A stretch of DNA of 64,000 nucleotides. Source: Pseudomonadota bacterium (GTDB lineage: Bacteria > Pseudomonadota > Alphaproteobacteria > Sphingomonadales > Sphingomonadaceae). Of this stretch, positions 7,906 through 16,260 are shown piece by piece. The position numbers and the translations under genes were made by a program. Location of the stretch: contig JAEXFD010000013.1 of assembly GCA_023400405.1 (NCBI GenBank), positions 248,001-312,000 of the forward strand, given 5' to 3'. The notes beneath the pieces are model-generated. The model was not told the origin of the DNA. It saw only the letters and a list, made by a program, of their open reading frames with translations, and did no database searches. The stretch's first letter is position 1, and each line of letters starts with the position of its first letter.

Positions 7906-8628
7906 ATGACCCGTCCGGTCGCCCTCGACAATGTCGCCCATCACGACCTCAAGGTCGCGCTGCGCCACGGTGCCACGTTCGGCGACGCGGTCAACCAGCT
8001 GCCGCTCTTTCCGAGCGAATTCGAAGACGCCCAACGCGACTTCCCGATCCTGTTCCGCCGCGCCGAGGCGGAGGGCTTGCAGGCCGTGGCCCTGCTCGGC
8101 CTCGATCGCGATGAGAATCTGTTCCTCGATGGCGATCGCTGGACCAGCCGCCACGTCCCGCTGATCGCACAGCGCGGGCCGTTCCTGATCGGCCTGCCCG
8201 GCGATGGCGCGGCCCCCGAGTCGGGCGCCACGGTCCAGGTCGATCTCGACGATCCGCGCGTCGGGGCGGCCGATGGCGAGCCGCTTTTCCTCCCGCATGG
8301 CGGCAATTCGCGCTATCTCGACCATGTCGGGCGCGTGCTCGGCGCGATCTATGCGGGGATGGAGCGCGGCCCGGCGATGGTCGCCGCGTTCGAGGCGCAG
8401 GGCCTGCTCGAACCCGTCGCGCTCGAACTGATGCTCGACGACGAGACGCGCTACGTGATCCGCGACTATCTGCGCGTGTCGCCCGAACGGCTCGCCGCGC
8501 TCAATGCCGGCGCGCTCGACGCGCTCAACCGCGGCGGCCATCTCGGGCCCGCCTTCCTGCTCGCCGCCTCGATCGGCAATTTCCAGCGGCTGATCGAGCG
8601 CAAGAACGCCAAGCGCGCCGCGGCATGA
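7906..8628 (+). CDS. SapC family protein
   Basis: A 240-residue protein of the SapC family, named after a gene near a Campylobacter S-layer locus; biochemical role unknown. Recognisable features are the N-terminal VALDNVAHHDLKVALRHG region, the PLFPSEFEDAQRDFPILF segment near residues 35-55, VALLGLDRDENLFLDGDRW, and the RGPFLIGL core. No signal peptide or membrane segment is seen, so it is probably cytoplasmic. The ATG at 7906 was chosen over the upstream in-frame start because the extra residues are encoded by the terminator spacer. It overlaps the next gene by ATGA, which implies translational coupling. SapC genes recur beside TonB receptors and halogenase-like genes in sphingomonads and Caulobacter (general knowledge). 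Confidence 0.88.
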   Translation: MTRPVALDNVAHHDLKVALRHGATFGDAVNQLPLFPSEFEDAQRDFPILFRRAEAEGLQAVALLGLDRDENLFLDGDRWTSRHVPLIAQRGPFLIGLPGDGAAPESGATVQVDLDDPRVGAADGEPLFLPHGGNSRYLDHVGRVLGAIYAGMERGPAMVAAFEAQGLLEPVALELMLDDETRYVIRDYLRVSPERLAALNAGALDALNRGGHLGPAFLLAASIGNFQRLIERKNAKRAAA

Positions 8629-9662
8629 CCCACGCCGCCGCCTCGGCCCAGCGCGTGCGCGAACGGCACGATGTCGCGATCGATGCGATCCCCTATGCCG
8701 ATCTGCTCGCCGGCCAGGCGCCGGTGATCTTGCGGGGGGTGGCGCGCGACTGGCCGCTCGTCCGGCAAGCGCGCGAAAGCGACGCCGCGGCGATCGATTA
8801 TCTGCAAGGCTTCGACAGCGGCCAGCCGGTGGTCGGCTTCACCGGCGCCCCTGAGATCGGCGGGCGCTTCCACTACGACGCGGCGCTCACCGGCTTCAAT
8901 TTCGAAGGCGCGCGGGTGGGGATGACGGCATTCCTCGAGCGGCTGCGCGAGGCGCTCGACACGGCAGAGTCGCCAAGCTTCTATATCGGCTCGACCGATC
9001 TCGACCGCTATCTCCCTGGCTTCCGCGCCGAGAACGACGTGCCGCTCGACGATCCGATGTTCGCGCACGGCGTGCTGGCGAGCATCTGGATCGGCAACCG
9101 CACCACGGCCAGCGCGCATTACGACATGTCGCACAATCTCGCGGTGTGCGCGGCGGGGCGGCGGCGCTTCACCCTGTTCCCGCCGGATCAGGTGGCCAAC
9201 CTCTATCCCGGTCCGCTCGAGCCGACGCCGGGCGGCCAGGTGATCTCGATGGTCGATTTCACCGCGCCGGATTTCGACCGCTTCCCCCGCTTCGCCGAGG
9301 CAGTGGCGCAGGCGCAGGTCGCCGAGCTCGAACCCGGCGACCTGCTCTTCTATCCCGCGCTGTGGTGGCACCATGTCGAGGCGCTCGAGCGCTTCAACGT
9401 GCTCGTCAATTACTGGTGGAACGAGACACCCGCGTTCATCGACACGCCGCAGACCACGCTGCTCCACGCGATGCTCAGCCTGCGCGACCGGCCGGTGCCG
9501 GAGAAGGCGGCGTGGCGGGCGCTATTCGATTATTATGTGTTCGGCCCGGCCGGCGAAGCCGCGGCGCACTTGCCCGAACATGCGCTTGGAGCCCTCGCGC
9601 CGATGGACGAGACCGGCGCCCGTCGGCTGCGCGCGATGCTGCTCAACCGGCTCAACCGCTGA
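8625..9662 (+). CDS. Cupin-like / JmjC-type Fe(II)-2-oxoglutarate dioxygenase candidate
   Basis: A 345-residue protein of the cupin_8/JmjC-like group whose studied members are Fe(II)/2-oxoglutarate hydroxylases of proteins or small molecules. The N-terminal part has PVILRGVARDWPLV; the core has ASIWIGNRTTASAHYDMSHNLAVCAAGRRRFTLFPP, in which HxD (HYD) supplies two iron ligands, and LEPGDLLFYPALWWHHVEAL supplies the distal histidine. All three metal ligands are therefore present. It starts inside the SapC stop (ATGA) and ends 25 bases before the halogenase gene, so the three are probably one transcript. Substrate unknown. Hydroxylation of a receptor-bound peptide or glycan is speculation. Confidence 0.85.
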   Translation: MTHAAASAQRVRERHDVAIDAIPYADLLAGQAPVILRGVARDWPLVRQARESDAAAIDYLQGFDSGQPVVGFTGAPEIGGRFHYDAALTGFNFEGARVGMTAFLERLREALDTAESPSFYIGSTDLDRYLPGFRAENDVPLDDPMFAHGVLASIWIGNRTTASAHYDMSHNLAVCAAGRRRFTLFPPDQVANLYPGPLEPTPGGQVISMVDFTAPDFDRFPRFAEAVAQAQVAELEPGDLLFYPALWWHHVEALERFNVLVNYWWNETPAFIDTPQTTLLHAMLSLRDRPVPEKAAWRALFDYYVFGPAGEAAAHLPEHALGALAPMDETGARRLRAMLLNRLNR

Positions 9663-9687
9663 ACGACAAAGAGGGGGGAGGAAGATC

Positions 9688-11175
9688 ATGGACCAGCCGC
9701 CGGTACGCCGGGTCGTCATCGCCGGGGGCGGCACGGCCGGTTGGATCGCCGCCGCCGCGCTCGCCAAGCTGCTCGAGCCGTTGATCGAAGTCACCTTGGT
9801 CGAATCGGACGAGATCGGCACGATCGGGGTCGGCGAAAGCACGATACCGACCGCGCGGACCTTCCACCAATTGCTCGGCATCGACGAGCGCGCCTTCCTG
9901 CGCGAGACCAGCTCGACCTTCAAGCTAGGCATCGCGTTCGAGGATTGGGCGCGCCCCGGCGATCGCTATGTCCATAGCTTCGGGCAGAACGGCCGCTCGA
10001 CCTGGATGGGCGAGTTCCATCATTTCTGGCTGGAGGCCCAGGCGCAGGGCTGGGGCGGCGCGCTCGGCGACTATTGCCTTGAGCTCCAGGCGGCCGAGGC
10101 GGGCCGCTTCGCCATTCCGGCCGAGGGCCAGGGGCATATCAACTATGCCTATCATCTCGATGCCGGCCGCTATGCCCGCTTCCTGCGCAGCTTTGCCGAG
10201 CCGCTCGGCGTCACGCGGATCGAGGGCAGGATCGAGGCGGTCGAGCAGCATCCCGAGACCGGCTTCGTCACCGCGCTCAAGCTCGTCTCGGGCACGCGGA
10301 TCGAAGGCGACCTGTTCATCGACTGCACCGGCTTTCGCGGGCTGCTGATCGAACAGGCGCTGGAGGCCGGCTATGACGATTGGCGGCACTGGCTGCCGAC
10401 CGACAGCGCGCTCGCGGTGCAGACCGAGGCGACCGGTCCCGCACTCCCCTATACCCGCGCCGCCGCGCACCAGGCCGGCTGGCAGTGGCGCATCCCGCTC
10501 CAGCACCGAGTCGGCAACGGCCTGGTCTATGCGCAGGACTTCCTGTCCGATGAGGACGCCCGCGCGCTGCTCGATTCGCGGATCGAAGGCGAGAAGCTGA
10601 TCGAGCCACGGCTGATCCGCTTTGCCGCGGGGCGGCGGCGCAAGCTGTGGGACAAGAACGTCGTCGCGCTCGGCCTCGCCAGCGGCTTCGTCGAACCGCT
10701 CGAATCCACCAGCATCCATCTGATCATGATCGCGACGACCCGGCTCGTGCAGCTCTTCCCGTTCGGCGGCGTGAGCGAGGGTGTCGCGGCGCGGTTCAAC
10801 GATCTCGGCCGCAACGAGATCGAGCGGATCCGCGACTTCATCGTGCTGCATTACCGGCTCAACCAGCGCGAGGACGGCGGCTTCTGGGACCATTGCCGGA
10901 CGATGCCGATCCCCGATACGCTCGCCCAGCGGATCGAGGCGTTCCGCGAAGGCGCGATCGCCTGGCAGGCTTCGGACGACCTGTTCCGAGTCGATAGCTG
11001 GGTGCAGGTGATGCTCGGCCAGCGGCTTTCCCCGCGCAGCCACCACCATATGGGCCGGATGCTCGGAGAGACTCAGCTGCGATCGGCGCTGGGCGACCTC
11101 AAGACCGGGATCGCCCGCACGGTGGCGCGGATGCCGAGCCACCAGGCGTTCATCGACCATTATCTCGCCGCCTGA
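9688..11175 (+). CDS. Flavin-dependent tryptophan-halogenase-family protein
   Basis: A 495-residue FAD-dependent halogenase-like enzyme, expected to form HOCl or HOBr at a reduced flavin and transfer it through a lysine. The N-terminus has GGGTAGWIAAAAL (FAD-binding GxGxxG) and GVGESTIPT. The conserved lysine lies in STFKLGIAFEDW. The family motif WxWxIP is present as WQWRIP. The C-terminal ASGFVEPLESTSIHL flavin region is also conserved. The ATG at 9688 is preceded by GGGGGGAGGAAG. No flavin reductase gene is in the window, so a general reductase would have to supply FADH2. Many such orphan family members have no known substrate; free tryptophan is not assured. Confidence 0.9.
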   Translation: MDQPPVRRVVIAGGGTAGWIAAAALAKLLEPLIEVTLVESDEIGTIGVGESTIPTARTFHQLLGIDERAFLRETSSTFKLGIAFEDWARPGDRYVHSFGQNGRSTWMGEFHHFWLEAQAQGWGGALGDYCLELQAAEAGRFAIPAEGQGHINYAYHLDAGRYARFLRSFAEPLGVTRIEGRIEAVEQHPETGFVTALKLVSGTRIEGDLFIDCTGFRGLLIEQALEAGYDDWRHWLPTDSALAVQTEATGPALPYTRAAAHQAGWQWRIPLQHRVGNGLVYAQDFLSDEDARALLDSRIEGEKLIEPRLIRFAAGRRRKLWDKNVVALGLASGFVEPLESTSIHLIMIATTRLVQLFPFGGVSEGVAARFNDLGRNEIERIRDFIVLHYRLNQREDGGFWDHCRTMPIPDTLAQRIEAFREGAIAWQASDDLFRVDSWVQVMLGQRLSPRSHHHMGRMLGETQLRSALGDLKTGIARTVARMPSHQAFIDHYLAA

Positions 11176-11214
11176 CCGACTTTGCAAAACCGGGGCGGGG
11201 CGATCCGCAAACCG

Positions 11215-12462
11215 CTATTCGGCAGGTCGCCCCCGCCGCGGCGCGAAGTTGAGCCGGCGCGTGACGTTATAATCGAGCACTGCCATCACGAAATAAGCCG
11301 CGACCTGCTTGAGCCGCGTCCAGGGGCCGGTGCGCGCGCGGTGGAGTTCGGCGGTGATCCGCTCCGATTGGGCGATCTCGCCTTCGACATAGCCGCGGAC
11401 ATGCTGGGCAAAGGCGCGGTCCTCGATCCTCAGCATCAGCTCCAGATTGAGGAACATCGATCGGATGTCGAAATTGGCCGAGCCGATGTTCACCACGTCG
11501 TCGAGCACGAACAGCTTGGTGTGCATCTTGGTCGGCTGATACTCGAAGATCTGCACGCATTTACGCAGCAGCCCGGCATAGGTGAAGCGTGCCGCCCAGA
11601 GCGCGGCACCATGATCGAGCTTGGACGGCAACACCAGCCGCACCCGCCCGCGCCGCCCCGCCCGATCGAGCCGGCGCAGCATCGCCGGATTGGGGGCGAA
11701 ATAGGCGGCCATGATGTCGATCGACTGCGCGCGCTCCATATCGCGCTTGACTACCCGCGCCCAGGGCGACAGCCGCCGCATCGGCCCGCCGAGCAGCCAG
11801 CGGGTCGCGCCTTCGGGCTCGCTCCACGCGCGCAATGTCCGCCCCAGACGGCGCAGCGACGGGCGCGGGCGCTTGGCCCAGTTCGACAGCGCATCGAAAT
11901 AGCCGACCAGCCGCCCCGCCGCGGGGCCTTCGACCAGCAGCCCGAGGTCGCGCCAGGCGGCTTCGTCGATCGTGCCGAAATAGCTGTCCTCGATGTTGAA
12001 GCCACCCACGATCACCCGCGCCTCGTCGGCGAGCGCGAGCTTCTGGTGGTTGCGCAGCAGATAGCGCCGGCCCCAGCGCGGCACGAAGCGACACATATCG
12101 ACTCCGGCCTCACGCAGGGGATCGAAGAAATGGTTGGCCTGGGCATGTTCGCTGCCGAGCCCATCGACGATCAGCTTGACCGCCACGCCGCGCCGCGCCG
12201 CGGCGATCAGCGCCTCGCGCACCGCGGCACCCGCGGCATCGTCGACATAGATATAGTAGAGCACGCGCAGCGTCCGCTCGGCCGATTCGATCAGGTCGAG
12301 CAGCGCCGACAGCCGCTCGGGCCCGTCCGGGAGCAGGGTCAGGCGATTGCCGTCCACCGTGAAGGTCGGTTGCGAGAAGCGTTCGCCCATCCGAGCTTGA
12401 TGGGCGGGCGGCGCGGCGGGGGCAAGGGGGGCGGCCAGGGTCAAAATCGCGGTTCCCGTCAT
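11215..12462 (-). CDS. Phospholipase D / cardiolipin-synthase-like protein
   Basis: A 415-residue PLD-superfamily enzyme, likely condensing or exchanging phosphatidyl groups (cardiolipin synthesis) or cleaving phosphodiesters at the membrane. Two HxKxxxxD motifs are complete: HQKLALAD followed by GGFN, and HTKLFVLD followed by GSANFD. Residues before the first motif (YYIYVDDAAGAAVREALIAAARRGV) match cardiolipin synthases. No N-terminal transmembrane helices are present, as in ClsB-type enzymes. The start at 12462 was chosen because longer in-frame options run into the divergent rpoZ promoter; 12390 is an alternative. It converges on the halogenase gene. Confidence 0.82.
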   Translation of the reverse strand: MTGTAILTLAAPLAPAAPPAHQARMGERFSQPTFTVDGNRLTLLPDGPERLSALLDLIESAERTLRVLYYIYVDDAAGAAVREALIAAARRGVAVKLIVDGLGSEHAQANHFFDPLREAGVDMCRFVPRWGRRYLLRNHQKLALADEARVIVGGFNIEDSYFGTIDEAAWRDLGLLVEGPAAGRLVGYFDALSNWAKRPRPSLRRLGRTLRAWSEPEGATRWLLGGPMRRLSPWARVVKRDMERAQSIDIMAAYFAPNPAMLRRLDRAGRRGRVRLVLPSKLDHGAALWAARFTYAGLLRKCVQIFEYQPTKMHTKLFVLDDVVNIGSANFDIRSMFLNLELMLRIEDRAFAQHVRGYVEGEIAQSERITAELHRARTGPWTRLKQVAAYFVMAVLDYNVTRRLNFAPRRGRPAE

Positions 12463-12523
12463 TGCGGAGGCGTTCTCAACGCGCGGGAGCCCGCGATGGT
12501 TCGGCGGGGGCGCGGCGATTTCC

Positions 12524-12552
12524 TTGACTTTGCGGGGCCTGCCGCCTAAGTC
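12524..12552 (+). promoter_or_regulatory. Promoter candidate for rpoZ
   Basis: TTGACT (12524-12529) preceded by C, a 17-base spacer and TAAGTC (12547-12552) lie ~45 bases before the rpoZ ATG. The -35 matches the alphaproteobacterial CTTGAC preference; the -10 is weak. Confidence 0.35.
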
Positions 12553-12592
12553 CGCGCCTTTCCCGGACACTTGTATTTCTAAGGAAGCGTAG

Positions 12593-12937
12593 ATGGCGCG
12601 CGTCACAGTCGAGGATTGCGTCGACAAGGTTCCCAACCGGTTCGATCTGGTGCTGTTCGCGGCGCAGCGGGCCCGGCAGATTTCGGGCGGCGCCGATCTG
12701 ACGATCGATCGCGATCGCGACAAGAACCCCGTCGTTGCGCTGCGCGAGATCGCCGAAGAGACCGTGCGCCCGACTCACCTCGAGGAAGCCGTGGTGTCGA
12801 GCCTCCAGCGCGTCCAGATCGACGACGAGGAAGCGCCGGACGAAGTCGGCTCGATCGCGGCCCAGGCCGAGGCGCTCCGCCTCACCGCCGCCGCGCCGCC
12901 GCGCAACCAGAATCTGGGCGGCGACTACGACGGCTGA
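12593..12937 (+). CDS. rpoZ: DNA-directed RNA polymerase omega subunit
   Basis: This 114-residue omega subunit helps beta-prime fold and join the core polymerase. The N-terminal MARVTVEDCVDKVPNRFDLVLFAAQRARQISGG is diagnostic, followed by KNPVVALREIAEETV. The C-terminal ~50 residues form a longer acidic tail than in E. coli (91 residues), common in alphaproteobacteria. A ribosome site AAGGAA precedes the ATG, and a strong terminator follows 20 bases after the stop, so it is monocistronic. It is usually near spoT in many bacteria; that neighbour is not seen here. Confidence 0.96.
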   Translation: MARVTVEDCVDKVPNRFDLVLFAAQRARQISGGADLTIDRDRDKNPVVALREIAEETVRPTHLEEAVVSSLQRVQIDDEEAPDEVGSIAAQAEALRLTAAAPPRNQNLGGDYDG

Positions 12938-12957
12938 GCCGCTCGGCAACCCATTCG

Positions 12958-12991
12958 AAAAGGGCCTCGGAGGCGATTCCGGGGCCCTTTT
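12958..12991 (+). terminator. Rho-independent terminator after rpoZ
   Basis: AAAAGGGCCTCGG (12958-12970) pairs with CCGGGGCCCTTTT (12979-12991), with a single G-T wobble and an 8-base loop. Because the arms begin with A and end with T runs, it can also serve the convergent AraC-type gene that ends at 13004. Confidence 0.88.
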
Positions 12992-13003
12992 GCTTGGCCG
13001 CAC

Positions 13004-13876
13004 TCAGTCGAGCGGCAGGAACAGCGCATTGACTGCCTCATGCTCGGGCACGTCGGGGAAGAAGGCGATGCGCTGGCAATAAAGCGGGAAGTCCCGCGGC
13101 CGCTCGCCGCTTTCCGGCAGCCAATCGCGATAGAGATACAGGGCCGCCGCAGTGAGGTCGTCCCCAATCACGTCCAGCCGCGCACAGCGGCCGGCCGGGA
13201 TCAGCCCGGCCTCGACGCCCGCCGCGTTGGGCGCGATCGGCCGATCGGTCGCCGCGCACAGGTCCATGCGGAAATCCTCGGGCGTGACCGTTTCCGGATT
13301 GTCGTGAAAGATCGTGTAGGTCGCGCTGATCGCCGGCCGCAGCCCGACCGACTTGCGCCAGGCGATGAAGCGGCGGATCGTCTCGCCGATCGTGGCGGGA
13401 TCACCGCGATGCTCCATCAGCGCGACGGGAACGGGCGGTACGTCGACAATGGCGACCTGGTCGGGGGAAAATGCAGGCATGATCTGGATCCTTATCCGGG
13501 AGAGCGGCGCGAAGGCCGAGGACCACGGCGCCCAATCGGGCGACTTCCGGAACTCCGATGGTGCCTGCCCGAAGGTGCGCCGGAAGGCGCGGGCAAAGGC
13601 GTCGGGCGCCTCATAGCCGGCCTCCAGCGCCACATCGGTGACGCGCGCGCCATCCCGGAATGCCAGCCGGTAAGACGCCCGCTTGAGGCGCGTCAGGCGG
13701 ACATAGCGATCGAGCGACACGCCGAAGGTGGCGGCGAATTGCCGGTGGAAGTGGAAGCGGGAAAAGGCGGCGACGCGGCTCAACGTCTCCAGGTCCAAAT
13801 CGCCATCGAGATGCCGATCGACATGATCGAGAACTCGCTGCATCCGGGCATGATAATCCTGCCGCGCCGAACCCAT
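13004..13876 (-). CDS. AraC-family regulator with GyrI-like effector domain
   Basis: A 290-residue regulator. The first ~105 residues carry two AraC helix-turn-helix units (DLDLETLSRVAAFSRFHFHRQFAATFG, then VTDVALEAGYEAPDAFARAFRRTFGQAPSEFR). Residues ~130-290 form a GyrI-like small-molecule-binding domain (VPPVPVALMEHRGDPATIGETIRRFIAW, ending AVNALFLPLD). This arrangement resembles the Rob/SoxS-like regulators of drug and stress responses that sense hydrophobic ligands, but the ligand here is unknown. It lies downstream of the small membrane protein on the same strand with a 65-base gap, so it may have its own promoter. No target gene can be named from the window. Confidence 0.88.
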   Translation of the reverse strand: MGSARQDYHARMQRVLDHVDRHLDGDLDLETLSRVAAFSRFHFHRQFAATFGVSLDRYVRLTRLKRASYRLAFRDGARVTDVALEAGYEAPDAFARAFRRTFGQAPSEFRKSPDWAPWSSAFAPLSRIRIQIMPAFSPDQVAIVDVPPVPVALMEHRGDPATIGETIRRFIAWRKSVGLRPAISATYTIFHDNPETVTPEDFRMDLCAATDRPIAPNAAGVEAGLIPAGRCARLDVIGDDLTAAALYLYRDWLPESGERPRDFPLYCQRIAFFPDVPEHEAVNALFLPLD

Positions 13877-13941
13877 CCCGCATCCTTCCGTGGTGCGTGT
13901 GCGCTAGCCCGGCGCGGCGCGCCCGCGCTCGACCGATCTTG

Positions 13942-14232
13942 CTATTCTCGCCCGAACCGCCGCCACGCCATCAGCGGCACTGCGATCACCACGAAGATCA
14001 TCAGCAGCGAATAGCCGAACAGGCCACTGCCATCGCGCGAGAGGATCGCGATCACGATCAGGCACGGCACGGCCAGCAGCGGCGCGATCTTGGTCGCCCA
14101 CCACAGTGACCGCCCGCTCCGATCGGCGAAGCGCGCAGAGGCGGGCCGCGCAAGCAGCACGAGCGTCGCCACCACCTTGAGCGCCAACAACGCGACCACG
14201 ACGGCCCAGAGCAGGGTGGCCGCGAGGCTCAC
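13942..14232 (-). CDS. Small membrane protein of unknown function
   Basis: A 96-residue protein with three likely transmembrane helices (SLAATLLWAVVVALLALKVV near the start, APLLAVPCLIVIAIL in the middle, YSLLMIFVVIAVPLMAW near the end). I do not recognise the family. The GTG start at 14232 overlaps the rlmE stop (GTGA), and membrane-helix sequence begins right after it; the longer ATG version at 14289 would lie wholly inside rlmE and adds non-membrane residues. It is therefore probably the third gene of the ppx-rlmE transcript, translationally coupled. Confidence 0.6.
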   Translation of the reverse strand: MSLAATLLWAVVVALLALKVVATLVLLARPASARFADRSGRSLWWATKIAPLLAVPCLIVIAILSRDGSGLFGYSLLMIFVVIAVPLMAWRRFGRE

Positions 14233-14915
14233 GATTCCCCCGACGCGGGCGCCGGGCGCCCCTTGAAGCCCTGCGCCACGACATACCATTCGACCGAGCC
14301 CTTGCGGCTCGCCGGCGGCTTGGCGTGCTTCACGGCGGCGAAGTTGCGCTTCATCTCGGCGACCAGCCCCGAATCGGCGCCGCCTGCAAAGACCTTGGCG
14401 ACGAAATCACCGCCCGGCGCCAGCGTCTGCACCGCGAAATCGAGCGCGGTCTCGACCAGGCCCATGGTGCGCAGCGCATCGGTCTGTGCGTGGCCGACGG
14501 TGTTGGCGGCCATGTCGGACAGAATGAGGTCCGGCGCGCCACCCAGCTCGGCGATCAGCCGATCGGGTGCGGCATCGTCCATGAAATCCATCTGCAGGAT
14601 CGTCGCGCCGTCGATCGGATCGACCGGCAGCAGGTCGATGCCGACCACCGCCGCCTTGGGCAGCCGCCGGCGCACCACCTGGGTCCAGCCGCCCGGCGCG
14701 ATGCCGAGATCGACGACGCGCCGCTTGCCCTTCAGGAAATCGAACTTCTCGTCGAGTTCGGTGAGCTTATAGGCGGCGCGGCTGCGATAGCCCTCCGCCT
14801 TGGCGCGCTTGACATAGGGATCGTTGAGCTGCCGCTCGAGCCAGCGCGTCGATTGCGCGCTGCGCCGACGCGCCGTGAGCACGCGGGTATGGCCGCGCCC
14901 GCCGCCGCGGCTCAT
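14229..14915 (-). CDS. rlmE: 23S rRNA (uridine-2552 2'-O)-methyltransferase RlmE
   Basis: A 228-residue SAM-dependent methyltransferase of the FtsJ/RrmJ family that modifies U2552 in the ribosomal A-loop late in 50S assembly. The substrate-positioning region DPYVKRAKAEGYRSRAAYKLTELDEKF precedes the SAM site VVDLGIAPGGWTQV. The K-D-K-E catalytic tetrad is traceable (Lys in YRSRAAYKL, Asp in LILSDMAAN, Lys in FVAKVFAGG, Glu in SVEWYVVA). It overlaps the ppx stop by ATGA and is followed by the small membrane gene by GTGA. An arginine-rich N-terminal extension is typical of alphaproteobacterial members. Confidence 0.95.
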   Translation of the reverse strand: MSRGGGRGHTRVLTARRRSAQSTRWLERQLNDPYVKRAKAEGYRSRAAYKLTELDEKFDFLKGKRRVVDLGIAPGGWTQVVRRRLPKAAVVGIDLLPVDPIDGATILQMDFMDDAAPDRLIAELGGAPDLILSDMAANTVGHAQTDALRTMGLVETALDFAVQTLAPGGDFVAKVFAGGADSGLVAEMKRNFAAVKHAKPPASRKGSVEWYVVAQGFKGRPAPASGES

Positions 14916-16027
14916 TGCCCCGTGCTCCGGCTCGGCGGGTCGATGCGGCCAGTCACGAGCTTTTCTCCCCCCATCAATCGTCGCAAGATGCCTTCGCGGA
15001 TGCCGCGATCGGCGATGCCGAGCCTTTCGGCCGGCCAGAGATCGAGGATCGTCTCGAGGATCGCGCAGCCGGCAACCACCAGATCGGCGCGCTCATTGCC
15101 GATGCACGGCACCTGGGCGCGCTCCTTGATCGTCATGGCCGCGATCCGCTGGCTGACGTCGCGCATCGCTGCGGCGGGCACGATCAGCCCGTCGATCGCC
15201 GAGCGATCATAGACGGCGAGGCCGAGATGGACGCTGGCCAGCGTCGTCACCGTGCCCGACGTGCCGAGCAGCCGCGGCGTTCCCTCCGGCTTGCGCAACC
15301 GGCCGGCAAAGGGCGCAAAGCTTTCCGCGACCTTCGCGCGCATCGCGGCATAGCGCGCCACGCGATCATCGTCCTCGATGCCGCCGCACGCCTCGGTGAG
15401 CGAGACGACGCCCCAAGGGGCGCTGTGCCAATCGAGGATGCGCGGGATCGGACCGGTCGAATCGACCAGCACCAGCTCGGTCGAGCCGCCGCCGATGTCG
15501 AACACCAGCGCCGGACCGTCGCCAGGCTCGAGCAGGGCATGGCAGCCGAGCACCGCGAGCCGCGCTTCCTCCTCGGCGGTGATGATGTCGAGCGCGATGC
15601 CGGTCTCGCGATAGACGCGCTCGATGAATGCGGTGCCGTTGCTCGCCTGGCGGCAGGCCTCGGTCGCCACCGAGCGGGCGAGCGTGACGTTGCGGCGCTT
15701 GAGCTTCTCGGCGCAGATGCGCAGCGCGGCGAGCGTCCGTTCGATCGCGGCGTCGGAAAGCTGGCCGGTGGTGGCGAGCCCTTCGCCCAGCCGGACGATG
15801 CGCGAAAAGGCATCGATCACGGCAAAGCCCTTGCCCTGGGGCCGGGCGATCAGCAGCCGGCAATTGTTGGTGCCGAGGTCGAGCGCCGCATAATGGCGCG
15901 TTTCGGGCCAGCGACCGCGCGCGGCGCGCTCCGGGGAACGATCCGGGAGCCGGTCCACTGGCAGCGCTGCCTGCCGGCTTCTGCCGGCGCCGCGGCCGCG
16001 GGGCATGTTGGCGGAGCCATCCCCCAT
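14912..16027 (-). CDS. ppx: Exopolyphosphatase / guanosine pentaphosphatase (Ppx/GppA)
   Basis: A 371-residue ASKHA-fold phosphatase that removes terminal phosphate from polyphosphate or pppGpp. The phosphate-1 loop is HYAALDLGTNNCRLLIA, the conserved glutamate region is TAEEEARLA, and the phosphate-2 loop is FDIGGGSTELVL. It is the short form without the C-terminal HD-like domain of E. coli Ppx, as usual in alphaproteobacteria. The ATG at 16027 is preferred over longer starts because the additional ~68 residues upstream are low in family character; a GTG at 16060 is the main alternative. It is the first gene of a coupled ppx-rlmE-membrane-protein unit. Confidence 0.9.
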   Translation of the reverse strand: MGDGSANMPRGRGAGRSRQAALPVDRLPDRSPERAARGRWPETRHYAALDLGTNNCRLLIARPQGKGFAVIDAFSRIVRLGEGLATTGQLSDAAIERTLAALRICAEKLKRRNVTLARSVATEACRQASNGTAFIERVYRETGIALDIITAEEEARLAVLGCHALLEPGDGPALVFDIGGGSTELVLVDSTGPIPRILDWHSAPWGVVSLTEACGGIEDDDRVARYAAMRAKVAESFAPFAGRLRKPEGTPRLLGTSGTVTTLASVHLGLAVYDRSAIDGLIVPAAAMRDVSQRIAAMTIKERAQVPCIGNERADLVVAGCAILETILDLWPAERLGIADRGIREGILRRLMGGEKLVTGRIDPPSRSTGQ

Positions 16028-16186
16028 CGTCTTCAACTCGCTTATGTTTTGTTCCGTCACGGCTTTTCGCCGCCGGTGCTTGGACGCGAGGCTAGCGGAG
16101 ACGGACGCGCAGGGCAAGGCGTGCGGGGATTCGCAGCGTTGACAGCCCCCGCCCCCCGCCTTATTGCGCGCGGCCTGCCGGCATGA

Positions 16187-16260
16187 TGCCCCGTCGTCTA
16201 AAGGTAAGACTACGGACTCTGACTCCGTCAATTGAGGTTCGAATCCTCACGGGGCATCCA
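16187..16260 (+). tRNA. tRNA-Gln (CTG anticodon)
   Basis: The acceptor stem TGCCCCG (16187-16193) pairs with CGGGGCA (16250-16256). The anticodon arm ACGGA-CTCTGAC-TCCGT carries CTG, and the T arm has GAGG-TTCGAAT-CCTC. CCA is encoded (16258-16260). It reads CAG glutamine codons. Confidence 0.97.

Noticed and set aside
9688..11175. Halogenase as part of an antibiotic biosynthetic cluster
   Set aside because: No polyketide, peptide-synthetase or tailoring genes lie nearby; the neighbours are receptor, SapC and cupin genes.
16187..16260. tRNA-Gln as an integration site for a genomic island
   Set aside because: No integrase, no repeated 3' tRNA end and no change in base composition downstream.
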